A DNA stretch of 64,000 nucleotides from Lepeophtheirus salmonis. Taxonomy: Eukaryota > Arthropoda > Copepoda > Siphonostomatoida > Caligidae. The notes beneath the pieces were generated by a model. The model was given only the letters and a program-made list of their open reading frames with translations, was not told the DNA's origin and did not search any database. Positions 22,930 through 34,667 of this stretch are shown here, piece after piece. The stretch covers positions 620,001-684,000 of the forward strand of contig NC_052134.2 of NCBI RefSeq assembly GCF_016086655.4, in the 5' to 3' direction. Within the stretch, counting starts at the first letter, position 1. Each line of letters opens with the position of its first letter. The translations under genes were made by a program, and so were the position numbers.

Positions 22930-23640
22930 TTAAAGGAGTTTCCTTACGATCAGGAAACAACCCTGAATCAGGAGCTGTTCTTTTATAAGTCGAGCCAGTC
23001 ATCGTTCGAGTGGATGTGATGCAGTCCATGATATTGACGATCTGCTTGTTTTTTTTTTTGGCTTCAAATTATCAGCAGTTGGGCATTCTCCTTGTTCTGA
23101 AGTGCATTCATCAATTGTGGGCAAAGAACGTTCTCCTTTTCTGACATTTTTCTCCGAATTGTCTTGGTACAGCTTAGTTCTACATTTGAACTATTCCCTT
23201 CCTTCTTGCAACCGTTATCTTTAATAGCTCGGTCAGTATTAACTAAAATATTAGTTTCATTTTCATTTATTATATTTTCTAAAGTCTTTCCATTACAATC
23301 AGAAGCATCACTTATATTTTTCTCATCAGATGCATCAAAACTATTAGTTTTTTCTTCAACTTTGATCGTCTCAATAGTGAAGATTTCCTTATCTTGTTTA
23401 ATTATTCATTCCATTTCACGGCTTTATTTGGGCACTCCCTTGAAAAGTGCCCAATACTATAACGTTTGGTGATTTCCTCACCAGCATGGGACGACATTCT
23501 TTAAGATTGCCTTGATTACAAAATTCCCTTTCCAAATTTCGTTAATCTTTCTTTCCTGAAAGCAGCATTCCTTAGCTGGGACAAGAATCTCTCCCAAGTT
23601 TTTCATAGCATCTTCAATATCACTAGTCGTAATATCTTCA
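22930..23640 (-). pseudogene. LINE ORF1 remnant with zinc-knuckle
   Basis: At about 23455-23430 the minus strand encodes YSIGHFSRECPNKAVKW, the second half of a CCHC zinc-knuckle (GHFSREC); the leading Cys residues are lost or shifted. It is followed by an open, polar segment (KQDKEIFTIETIKVEEKTN, then DASDEKNISDASDCNGK) down to about 23160, and a further charged stretch to about 22950. This matches an ORF1 nucleic-acid-binding protein of a non-LTR element, sitting directly upstream of the endonuclease. No conserved RRM or coiled coil could be identified. Confidence 0.55.
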
Positions 23641-26600
23641 TTTGGATGTATTTTAAAGTTAAATCAAATTTAAATGTATTAGTTAAATGGAAACAAAGAA
23701 AAAAGGGGAACGGTAAGTTAGATGTTCTGAAAACAATTTGTCAACATTTAGTATAAAGTAAAATAGATTTAATCTCAAATATCTAGGTTCAATAACATTC
23801 ACAAGATTCATTTTTTTGTAAGACTATTGGCATTTGTGTTAAACCTCCCTTTCCAAAATGCAAAACATGAGAAACTCTTTTTTGAACGTTTTTAAAGGCA
23901 TTAGAAAGACATAATGATACTTGTCAAATCGTAATTGGGTATGTAATATAATATATACGTATAATAAATTTTATTAAAATAAATATGTACCAACAAGTTG
24001 GTACATATTTTTTTATTTTACGCTCACTATTAATCACTTTGATCATTTAAAAGTGGTGTAAACTGTTTTAACTGCAATCATTAAATTAATTTAAAACTTA
24101 TTTTATAATTAGGGTCACAGATAACTTTGAATTCGCGGGTTAGTTTTTTTTAGGAGAAGCATTTATTAATATTAATATTTTTCAGAAGAGTACTTTTTTC
24201 ATTATACTGACAAAGAAAATTATTGAATAATGGAATTTGCGCTATTTGAACTTTTGTAGAAATAGTATAGCTTAATTTTTTATGGGTAAAATATTAAAAA
24301 AAATTTTTGAACATTTGGTTATCAATTTTTTATTTCTAAACTATTGTGAGGTCTCAAATACATCGACATAATATGGGTTTAGAATGATATTTAAAGCGTT
24401 TGTTATGCAATTTCTTTGTTTATTGTTCTAAAATAAATCTTAATAATGTATATTTTCATAATAGTAAATTAAAAATACCCAACATGGATAACTACAGTCT
24501 TTAATTTTATGATAGTGCTTTTAATAAATAAAATGTATTACAAAAATTTTAACACGAGCTTTAAATATTTCGTTGTAGCACAACGACTTTTAAGTTTCAG
24601 TATTTACTCATTTTTATGATGACGCTACCATATTTATTTCATAATCTTCTAAATACAAACCGATACAGCACTTACAAAAAAAATAATGATTTGATTTGAG
24701 AATGTGGTATACCAATATTTTTGCTACCATCTTTTTCAATCAAATGAGTATAATAAGTTTTTTAGCGCACACCTATTTAAACATTTTCTATCATAAAAAA
24801 AGGTTTTTTGGTTTTTTTCAAATAAATACCTTACTCGTTTGGATATGTTACATATATAAATAAACATTTTAGTTTATAATTGAATCCCTAAATAAAATTC
24901 AATACAACAATTAATTAGCGCAGTGAGTCAAAAGATAATTAAAAAACTTTAAAGTAGTTTATCACATTTCATACAAATCTTTAATAAAATTATTAAAATG
25001 ACCTAGAGGAAGACAAATGAATAAAAATCAATCAAAATTATACGACTCAAAAAAGTGGGATTGAGACAAAAATCACAACATCTCAGCATTCAATGCACAA
25101 CACTTTTTTAACTGTCGGTGTATACGTATTCGATGATGAAGAACTGTCATATTATCTTTCGAACCATATGGGTAGTAGTGTAATCCCCCGTGTACTTCCA
25201 CGTTGGATTATAGGAATCTGGAATTTTTATTTGGAATCTGGAAATTCTGTCAGCTTCTCTGCTATCCAAATTCTACAGCTTGAGAGTGCTAACTCTATTG
25301 TGCAAGTTTTTGTAAGAGCAATCGAAATATTTGAAGTGAGCCCGAATAAAAAAATAGTAGTCACGAAATTATCATTAATTCCTATTATGTTAAGCAATAT
25401 AATTTTTTTTTCAATATATGTAGTGAAAGGCAGTACGCAAAAAGCGTGAATAACTGTGTTAAACAATTTTCTTTGAAAATGATTTACAGGAAGTAAATAG
25501 TTTTCTTTTTAAATTAATAATCATAGTTTTAAGATAAAGTGGAGTCATATTTAGTGAACATTTAACAGAGAAACAATGGTCAGCTCCCCACTTTTTCAAA
25601 ATTTACAATTATGGTATAGCAATTAATTTTCAAAAACGTTGTAAAACTTATAACTCGCTATGAATGTATATTTTTGAAATATAAGTCTCCGAGCATTGAA
25701 TTTTTTAAAGAATAAGAAGGATTAAGTAAATAATTTTTCTTTATTAATTTAAGCAATAATTACCTGTTTATTTTATCAACTATTACAAATAACTAATTTT
25801 TTAGAGTACCAGCAAAAAAAAAAAATGCCACAGACATAATTTTATCAAAACACAGTGAGTGTGGAGCAATACTTTATATTGTTAGGCTCAATACTGAGAA
25901 GTCAAAATAACAAATTTTGCAAATTTCCTGATATTCTATATTTTGCATTCGTACAATTTTTTCGGAAATAGGCTATGGATATTGTGAAGGTACAAACACA
26001 ATTACATTTTCTTGAAATAAAGTTAGATTACTAATATACATATAATTCAAAACTAAATATATCTTTAACAATATGGATTTTTATCTATATACATTATAAT
26101 GAATATGAATTAATAATCCAATATGTTAAAAAAATATTTACTCATTTTCTCATTTTTTTATACTAAAGCTAAATTTCTGAATTTCTAGCTCATACTCAAT
26201 TATATTAACTATTGCATCTGTCAATATCTATGGCAAGAGTTGTATTAACTTTCAATTTTTGAAAAAACGAACTACTGGAATAATCTCTGATTGTGTTTAA
26301 ACAATAGCAAACATATATTGTGTTATATTTTGACGTTCCTTAGTTAAACCAACTTTGCAAAATTGATCCAAAGCTATAAAAAGTTACCATTATACCCAGA
26401 AATCTACAATTACTGATTCATGCTGAAATTATATTTGAATTTTATATTTACCTAGTTTTTTATCGAAAATTATAAAAAAAAAAACCAAACACTTCATTTC
26501 ACAGAAACTGGTTACTTAGTATGCCCATTTGTTTTGTTTTAGTAATTTCATATTTGGTGCGTTAACAAAAAAAGTATTCGTGAATAAAATTTATTTAAGA

Positions 26601-27892
26601 GAAAACACCCTTATTTATTTTTTCATTTTATATTCATAAACATATTATAAAAAATAGAAATATTTGGGTCAATGATAGGTTTTGTATTAAAATTTGTGGG
26701 ATGACTTAAAATACCAAAGAATTGTAATAATAGTTTGGAAACTTTTTGGATATATTAGACCCTTTCAGACCTTTTAAATAAAACTAAAATAACTTTATTG
26801 TGAAAATCAATGTTGTATATTTTATGTACGATTAGCGGCTTTTTTCGAAAGGTTAATTAAAGTACTTTGTTAATAGCAATAGTAATTTGTCATAAAATTA
26901 CAAATATAATGAACACTTATTTTTAAGAAAAATAATTCTAGCTTGTTGTATTTACTATATAAATATATTATACTGTTCCAAGGATGATCTAAAAACTGTA
27001 ATTTGATTTGTAAATTTATGAACTCAAATATAAAATATACTTACATTTATAATTTAAGATTTATTCGGTCATATCCAAGAAAATAAATTATATCAATGGA
27101 ATAGTTATTCATCAGTAAAAGCTAATTTTACAAAAGTTGGAAGGAATTAAAGTTTGAAGGAAGCAATAAAAGATTATTTCGTATTTTTCTGCTCCAAAAT
27201 AAGGAAAAGCCACAAAATCTTCTTTCCTTAGAGATGTAAAATATAGGGAAAGGAATGCAAAGTTAATCTTTTTAATCTTATTTTGTTCCATTTTCTATTT
27301 GACTTTCACAAAACAAATATTTTCATTCATATTAAATCAGAAGTTATTTTATTTATTATTATTTAAAGTCATATATGTACATATATCTAATTATAAAATA
27401 TACATAAGAAGAAACTGATATATAAAATAAGTTCAAACAATTGGAAAATGGATAGAGGAGTTAAATAGTTTTAGAAATGAATTATGAGTATGTCTCTTTG
27501 AAATATTTCATATTTTTATGATAATTTTTCTTCATAATATATATTTGGTTAGTTTTTGATTTAGAACGGCGGTATACATATGTGTTTGAAGAATAAAGTT
27601 ATTTTCTACAATTATATCTAGCTACTCAATCATGGGCAAAATATATTTTGAAAGAATAAAATCAAATTTAGCTTACTTCCCCAGGGTGCTGAATTACCGC
27701 AAAGACTAAACTATTGTGGTATTATCTTGTTTACATATATTCTATTTTTGCTCAATATTCTAAGTAAATAATTAATTTATTAGGTATTTCCCATATCAAA
27801 TATTTTGAGATGATATTTCATTAGTTTCTTATTTATTAACAAATTCTGGAATTAACTATCGGTGTTTCCAAGAACTTTCTGCTACGTTCTTA
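23641..27892. other. A/T-rich spacer, one short hairpin
   Basis: The longest open frame (25093-25449, 118 codons) has no recognisable motif and is overlapped by an equally open antisense frame, so it is not annotated. A perfect 14-bp stem with a 2-nt loop lies at 23981-24010. Otherwise nothing was recognised. Confidence 0.4.
23981..24010. repeat. Perfect hairpin, 14-bp stem
   Basis: AAATATGTACCAAC and its reverse complement are separated by AA, flanked by weakly complementary T/A tracts. The stem is too short for a typical microRNA precursor. It could be a transposon-tip relic. Confidence 0.5.
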
Positions 27893-28230
27893 TTATACAT
27901 CTACATCAAAGATGAATATGGTAATTAAGATGGAAGGGGTGTGGGAGATGTCTTGTTTAAATGTAAAGAAGTGTACTATCTTCATCCTCTTCTCTCTAAC
28001 CTTGATGTTAAAGGGCTGATGTTTGCAGATAAGATAGCTAAAAATTGCAAGATCCACTAAAGCCGATTGGATCATCATAGAATAGACTTAAATATACTTA
28101 TCAAGGGGTGGCATGCTTGCCGTTGACTTATTCTCGATTTTTGCTGATAAATCGATCAGGAACTGATTACTGCGGTTTTGGTTGTGCACACGGTTACCAG
28201 TCTTATCCATCCTCCTTAACCCCCTTGACA
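27893..28230 (-). pseudogene. Possible mariner N-terminal remnant
   Basis: A minus-strand frame without stops for about 30 residues reads KTGNRVHNQNRSNQFLIDL and SAKIENKSTASMPPLDK, recalling the linker of mariner transposases between the two helix-turn-helix units (R....FL..L...I...P..SM..LA). The frame continues after a stop into a lysine/phenylalanine-rich run down to 27893. No catalytic motif is present. The similarity is weak and could be chance. Confidence 0.25.
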
Positions 28231-29046
28231 TTAGCCACAAACTTCACGGAGTAGGGAATGAAACGGAAAATATTTCCAATTGAGAGTTGTGCGTGGGAAG
28301 ATTTTCTACCTCTTGGTCTTCATTTTGAACTGTGAAGAAGAATAAAAGATGTTGATGTATCAAAATGGTCAAGTTTGAACTACTTAACACGCTTAAAGCT
28401 TCAAAAAAGTGGGAAATTAAAAACCAGGTAGATAAAAGTAATCAAAGTGATGCTCCTGTTTGGATTCCCCACACTCTATAATAAAACAAGCCTTGTTAAA
28501 TACAATTTTGTCTATTCCAAAATAATCTATCCTCCATAGTTCATACAGAGCTATATTTTCTTCTTCAACTATTATTCTAGATTTTGAATTTACAGGTATG
28601 AAATATAATGATAATAAGCTCATTAATGTTTTTTTTCTTATGTAACATATGTCTTATGTATGCCATTATGTTAAAATAAAGGTTTATATTGGTGAAATAT
28701 GGTTAAACACTATAGTGATGCACTCCTTGCTTTATGCTTTAAAGGGAAGTATATGAGGGTTAAATATCCAAAGATATTAGTTATTATTTCACAAAATATA
28801 TGTCTGAAGTACCCACGTAAGGGTTTGAAGAGAAGTAACGCAGGTTTAATAATAATAATTAATTGTATATACCTTTGGTATACTTTCCAAATAGTTACTT
28901 GAATATACTTACTTCAATCTTGTGTTTAAGCGCCTTTTTAAGTAAACACTGTGGGAGTAAGCAAATCATAGTATTTTTTGAAGTAATATGTAAAAAGAAC
29001 AAACTCTTCATATTTTCTTTATAATTACACCTTATAATATCAACAA
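28231..29046. other. Spacer, no feature seen
   Basis: Short frames at 28417-28623 (minus) and 28699-28902 lack family signatures. No repeat or RNA gene was recognised. Confidence 0.4.
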
Positions 29047-29599
29047 CTATTTATCAAAATGTCCTCCTTCTGTGGTCACTTTGGCCTCCAGTCTGAGACT
29101 GAAAGCCTTGCACATCTTGATGACGTAGTCATTGAACATATCAGCCCACCCCATGTCAATAGAGGCTTTTTGGGAATCAATTTCGGGGAGTGGAATTAAC
29201 AGAGCTCTATATTCAACAGTCCAGTGATGAAGGGGGCACAATTTTGGAGGCCAGAAGCATGCTTGAGTTGTATGACCTTGTGGACAGATGCTGGGTCTTT
29301 TTGTCACTGTTATCTCCTGTAGTGTAGTTGGCATCCAACCAGGGATACACCACAACTTCTTGCATCACCTCCTGGTATTCCTCTGGTTCAACTTTAAATA
29401 CCACACTGGTCAATAAGTCTTCAGTGGCAATCATGTTGAATCCAACACTTATTATCTTCTTAATGAGGATCTCGCCGCTGTTAATGAGCCTCTTGACACT
29501 CCGAACAAGTTCAACAGAGCAGTTCATAATTACCGTGACCGCTTTTACAGAATGTTGGGTGCAGAGAAGATCTGCAATCTATTGGCTTTTTACCTCCAT
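29047..29599 (-). pseudogene. Mariner-like transposase, internally deleted
   Basis: The ATG at 29599 opens MEVKSQ, a stop, then IADLLCTQHSVKAVTVIMNC and SVELVRSVKRLINSGEILIK, a mariner-type N-terminal helix-turn-helix. The frame then runs to EVVVYPWLDANYTTGDNS, KKTQHLSTRSYNSS and PPSSLDC, corresponding to the region from the YPWLDANYP block to the PPSSPDLNPLDY block. After a shift it ends AFSLRLEAKVTTEGGHFDK at the stop (29047), the typical mariner C-terminus. About 180 codons remain of the usual 340 or so. The segment carrying the first catalytic Asp is gone, and the PPSSPD block reads PPSSLDC. The terminal inverted repeats were not resolved. Confidence 0.8.
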
Positions 29600-31023
29600 T
29601 GTCGTTGATTGTGGACGTATCACAACCAATAATACAGCGTTAGAAAGCTGATAAATTTCAAAACAGTTTGTTATTTATAATCCTATATCGACTTGCTTGT
29701 AATAATTGTTTTAGTGCTATAATTGGCGAAGTAAAGTTTGCTTATACATACTCTATGTATATAATAATATCATATTATAAATTCCGTTATATTTTGTAAC
29801 GCTAGATTCAAGATCAGAAGCACAGTGGTAGACACTCAATATCGGTTTTAATTTAAGTCTAAAAGAGGGAAGAGCTTTGTCTCCCACTCAAGTTACTTTC
29901 TTGTATTTTTAACCCATTATAAAGGGTCTTAATAGCTCCCTAGTTACTTTTATATGTAACTCGTATTTTCCATTGCGTATAATTCTGAACTTTCTTAAAC
30001 TTTTTGATCTCCTTGGATATTTCAAGTGGGTTATATATTTCTTTAGTTGACTTTGTCATATTACCTACATATATTTATGAAACATTACATTCCATACAGA
30101 AAAACTATAAAATGTAGACTTGATTCTTAATTTTACTTAAACTGAACAGAAGTGTCCCAGGAGAAATGACTGTCATTGTTAAAATGTTTAGACTATGAGT
30201 CAATTATATGACATATATTATTGCATATATAATTGAATATATATATATTTTTTGTAAAATAATAATAAATATAGATATTTTAGCTGTATTTATGAAATAA
30301 AGAAAACCGATATCCCTCAAGTTTGAGAGAGAATGATTAGGTATCTCCCAAGTTTAATTATAACTAAAAATAGGATCTACATTTATTTCATTTCCTTGTA
30401 AGAAAAATAATATTATCGGGTTTCTAGTTACTTGTAGTTATGATAACAAAAATTTTAATGTATTTTTCATATCTTGAAATTTAAGGAGAATGTAAAGATT
30501 TATACTTGGGTAATAGATACTTTTTTGAACTATACATTTACGGTTATGTGATATTAATCAAAGAATGATGCATATATATACGAGTACATACAATTAAGTT
30601 GAGAGTAAATCATACGGCAAAATCTGCTATAAAATTACAGTAATAGTACTGCAACTTAGTATTTGATGCATTAATAAAATTTAATAGTGAAGGTATTATT
30701 TTTCACTCTTTAAAATATACATAGTGAAAAATTATTTGGAAGTTTTTGAGATATTTTTAACATTTTGCTTGAGATTAATAGTAAAACCTACATGTGGTCT
30801 CTGGTGTGCATTTATGTTGAAGCAGGTCAACTAAAATAAATAACTTGATGGTTCTATAATTCCCTCACCCTATAATCATACACCAATTTAGATATATACG
30901 CTATTTTTTTCCTCTCTATTAAGAATGCTAATTTTCTAACATTAATATACTCATATATATCGTATTGGTCATTATTTAGAACCAAAGACCGCAGTCAAAT
31001 CCGGTCCATTCTCATTTTTTCAA
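29600..31023. other. A/T-rich spacer
   Basis: No coding signal. A sequence at 30796-30809 (GGTCTCTGGTGTGC) matches 11 of 14 bases of the PB-C palindrome and may mark its lost 3' end, but no matching TTAA tip follows. Confidence 0.35.
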
Positions 31024-31218
31024 TTAAAAAAAGAAACGATAATTTATTACTATATTTAATGTTATAAATACTATAGATTCAAAGATAAAATTGTGTTTAT
31101 GACTGAATCTTAGTGGTATGCGGTAAGTATTTCTTTGATCGATGAGATCAACTCCCCCATGCCTTTGTTGTAGAGCTGAAAAATTGTAGTTTAAAATTTT
31201 TGTGAACCTTATGTTCAA
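31024..31218 (-). pseudogene. PB-C piggyBac transposase fragment
   Basis: The frame contains LNYNFSALQQRHGGVDLIDQ followed by RNTYRIPLRFSHKHNFIFES. This is the YN..M.GVDLIDQ....YR segment around the third catalytic Asp of piggyBac transposases, with the following basic/aromatic K..W region degraded. About 64 codons survive. The first two catalytic motifs are absent from the neighbourhood, which is too short to hold them. Confidence 0.75.
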
Positions 31219-31702
31219 ATAGAATATCAGTCGTCTTAATTAATGTATTTTTTATTCTAATCCTTTTTGAGATTATCATCAAAGTGAAAATTTCGTTCAA
31301 GTCATAATGACAACTTCAACGTTGGTTTCAGGAGTCAATAACGCATTTTATGCATTTGTATATACTTAAGTATTAGAATCACATAGTAAATTGTGAATCT
31401 CTTCTTTATCAGCAATGTATGCCTCCCCTAAACTGCCATAAATTTGGTGATTAATAGAGCTGTTAAAAAGGTAAAAATATCTTATTCTTTGTTTTTTTCC
31501 ATTTATGAATAACTCTACATTCAATAATAAAGTATTTATGAAAATATTTGTATATGCATATATTATTTGCTAACCTATCTACTTAAAAATAATTATTTAC
31601 TATGAAACCTCGAAAAGGACAAAAACTAAAGATACATGTTTCATCCTGAACAAATTTAAAATCTAATAAAAAGAGAAGGAAAAAAACTTTTCAAACCTAG
31701 AA

Positions 31703-32025
31703 GGACACCAGTGTCCCAACAATTTTCAACTGATATAGCATTTACATTTTTCATCAAAAAATAGCAAAAAAATTTAACAAGTACTCCTTATACTGTTTAA
31801 TACATAGAAATCATATGATTAGTAAAATAGTTGTTTTATGGAAATCTAAAAAATGACATATTTTAAAGACTTATATAATAAGCATATAAAGTTCTATGAC
31901 AAAATGTTTTGCCTTTTTTAAATTTAGAGATCTACTATTACCCCTACTAATCATTTACAAGTATCTTAAATATATCGAAAAATAATGCAAGGAAGAATGA
32001 ATGAAAATACGGGACACCAGTGTCC
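31703..32025. repeat. PB-C subterminal palindromes
   Basis: GGACACCAGTGTCC lies at 31703-31716 and 32012-32025. The outer copy is extended to 18 bp (CGGGACACCAGTGTCCCG, 32010-32027). The 14-bp core ends 16 bp before the TTAA. Confidence 0.7.
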
Positions 32026-32249
32026 CGTCAATGCAAAAGGGTTAAAGAATGTAAAATTGATCTATCATGACGATAAAAAGGGTGTTTCACTTTTTATAAC
32101 ATAGAATAAATTATATAACTAAGTAAAGATAAATTAAGTTCGTTTTTAAATTGTATTATGATCGAAAATGATTATTTTTTAAAATATTTCTTATAATATT
32201 TATCTCACATAGCTTATTTGGACAATTAAACCATTGACATTTTTTATGA

Positions 32250-32365
32250 AATATTCCAAGGACCAACAGTTACAGACTTGTCTTAAGGACTGACAATCAT
32301 AAAGACTGAAAGGATCAGTCCTAAAATTGGACTGAACCGAATAAATAAGGACCGACACAATACTA
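32250..32365 (-). mobile_element. Partial hAT-like MITE, relative of 43327-43529
   Basis: Read on the minus strand it starts TAGTATTGTGTCGGTCCTTA and continues TTTATTCGG with repeated AGGACTGA/TCAGTCCT words. This matches the TAGTGTTGTGTAGGTCC tip and internal words of the 43327 copy. The far end and target duplication are unclear. Confidence 0.5.
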
Positions 32366-34667
32366 CGTTAAAATATATCTTTCGAAGCATTGGGAAAGAT
32401 GATATAGCTACTTTTGTAGTTCAAAACCACCATAAAAATAATAATTTGCAAATACAATAAGTTTTAAATATAGTAAAACCTTTTATAGCCTGGAAGAAAT
32501 CACAAATTTTAGTGTAATAGCCATATGTAAAAAAAGTAAGTATCAACCCCATACTGACAAAAAAGGACACCATTGGCGATTTGTAAAAAAGTAAATATAA
32601 ATTTTTATAGAAAAATGGTTAACTAATTATTCCATTGATCTTGTATCCACGATCATTTTGAAGAGATACACTCTTTTCAAGAAAACACATTTCCAAAATT
32701 GTTTGTAGTTTTTTGTGCCAAAGGCTTTTGTTTTTGAAGGAAAAAATAATGAAAACAATTTAAGGAATACCGTTTCCACCATGAAACATGAAAAATGGTT
32801 GAAGGAAAATCAAACTTTCGTATTTTTTGTCAACAAAAAAGCATAAATCCTTATATAATATATCATGAGTACAAAAGATTAAATTGATCTATTGAATAGT
32901 AATCTTAAGCATTCGACAAAATTATAAATTATTAAACTGAAATGGACATAACAGTAGGACTCAAATCCCCCCCCCCAAAAAAAAAAAAAAAAAAAAAATA
33001 ATAATATGAATCTCAACATATTTAAAACGAAATGTGATAAGAGTCACAAAATCAATATCTTTATCCGATTGAAAATCAGTGGAGGGAAACAAAGTCTAAA
33101 ATAAATCGCAGAATAAATTCATATAAATAGGAATTTAATAGAAATTTACAAAGAGGAATAGAAAAATATTGAAGTAGATATATAACAAGCAGTTATTAAA
33201 CACAGAAATAATTTTTCCGTTGTTTTTACAGATATTCTGTTGATTTTGAAAAAAAGTTTAAAATATCGGTTAATTCTTTAAATGAAATATTTTATAATGT
33301 TTGTATGTTGTTTTAAATAATTTTTTTCGTCGTTTAAATAATTTACATTATATTTATAAACTAAATTTATATTATATTTATAAACTAAATTTACATTATA
33401 TTTATAAACTAAATTTATATTATATTTATAAACTAAATTTACATTATATTTATAAACTAAATTTATATTATATTTATAAACTAAATTTACATTAGCATAT
33501 CAATAATTTGGTTAAAAAAAACTTTAAAAATTGTTCTTAATTTGACCTGACTTAACAGTATTATTATTTGGATAGGTTAAATGTTTAATAATAATATAAA
33601 CTATAAAGTTGATTTTTTTTTATTAATTCTAAAAATTTCATCTAAAAGAGATATTTTTATTTCATATAATCTTCAAAATTACTATTGTAGAACATTAAAA
33701 AGCTCTACATATATGAAGAAATAACAAATATGAGAAAACACACTAGAAACGACGAATACAAAAATATCCTCAAAAAAATATGACTAAAATAACATAAAAA
33801 ACTAGTAAAAACCAGTACAAAGGAAAACAAATTTAAAAATTAAATGAAAAAAAAAATTGAAACTTTATCAGATCTCCAAGTCGAGATGTTATCATCACAT
33901 TTTTTTAAATTGAACACAATATAACAAGTAGTTTCAGCTTTTATAAATTATTTAATCTGATTTAATGGTTTTAGCTTTACTTGAATGTTTTCATGGACAT
34001 TCTTTTTCTTTGTCGATAATTCAAATTATGAAATAGGAACTACAGTTTTATGGGTAATTCCCCTCTAAAAAATCAATATAAACTAATTTAGAACTTTTGG
34101 AACTAAAGGAGTACTAAAATAATGAATAATTTTATGAAATATTTGTCAAAGTCTTTCGATGGTAAAATTAAATAACTACACTATTAGAAAATTTGAAATT
34201 GTGCAGTCAACTTCTTGTCCTTCGATAAAGCATTTATATTTCTATAAAGTCGACTTTCCTAGAGTTTAATAGCTCAAAAGTAATTAAATACATGCCACAT
34301 AATCTTTTTATCTCGTCTGTATCACTAACTGAATGTTCCATTGGGATATTCAACCCAAAAAAATTCAGATTTCATAGGCTTCTTTAATAGTTTACTGCTA
34401 TTGCAATTTTTACAAATAATGTCCACTATCGTACTTAAGTAATATATAATGGGTAGCATGCAAAACGTGGAGTGTTAATTAATATTTATGTTCTCAGGGC
34501 TATGAATAGGCTTAGGGAGAATTTTTGATATTCTGTTGCTGACATCCTCTTTACATAAGCAAAATACACAAATCATTTTGTTATTTCACCATCCTGAGTG
34601 AACAACAAGGAAAAAGGGTACGCATCTCACATCACCTCGATGCTGAAGTGGATGTGCTGAGTATTAC
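32366..34667. other. A/T-rich spacer with simple repeats
   Basis: Contains a C10-A22 tract (32967-32998) and the 24-bp tandem array at 33342-33494. No gene was recognised. Confidence 0.45.
33342..33494 (+). repeat. Minisatellite, 24-bp unit, 6.4 copies, alternating variants
   Basis: The unit TTTACATTATATTTATAAAC + TAAA alternates with a variant carrying TATATT in place of TACATT, so the higher-order period is 48 bp (three pairs plus a partial). As 24 is a multiple of three, one frame stays open with the peptide repeat YIYKLNLH/YIYKLNLY. This is expected of the repeat arithmetic and is not evidence of a gene. Confidence 0.95.

Larger units (their letters stand above)
19650..23640 (-). mobile_element. 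Non-LTR retrotransposon (LINE-1 of window), degenerate, about 4 kb
   Basis: Read on the minus strand, parts appear in canonical order: a zinc-knuckle ORF1 remnant (about 23640-22930), an APE-type endonuclease (about 22880-22200), an RT (about 21600-20850) and a C-terminal region (to about 19660). The ends are not sharply defined and no poly-A tail was identified with certainty. Many stops and shifts make it inactive. An endonuclease upstream of the RT is established for most younger non-LTR clades. The clade cannot be assigned by eye. Confidence 0.8.
31024..32041 (-). mobile_element. piggyBac-like deletion derivative PB-C
   Basis: The right end is TTAA at 32042-32045; read inward it runs CCCTTTTGCATTGACG (16 bp), then the palindrome GGACACTGGTGTCC (32012-32025). 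A second copy lies at 31703-31716, 309 bp further in. The minus strand has a short N-terminal-like segment (GEAYIADKEEIHNLLCDSN, about 31440-31370) and a C-terminal catalytic fragment at 31218-31024. The core between them is missing. The left end is not identified; the given start is the last coding remnant. Confidence 0.75.

Noticed and set aside
25093..25449. 118-codon open frame
   Set aside because: No recognisable motif, a long antisense frame is also open, and the sequence has an internal GGAATCTGGAA duplication. Chance or repeat-derived.
30671..30809. Possible left end of PB-C (TTAA plus an 11/14 palindrome match 121 bp inside)
   Set aside because: The spacing is right, but the sequence after the TTAA does not resemble the CCCTTTTG tip, so it is not strong enough to set a boundary.
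32967..32998. C10-A22 tract, with G11 at 35536, C11 at 50004 and T13-G8 at 58131
   Set aside because: Considered as parts of one repeat family, but the flanking sequences do not match, so they are treated as independent homopolymers.
33301..33495. Open frame over the 24-bp array
   Set aside because: Follows from a repeat unit divisible by three.
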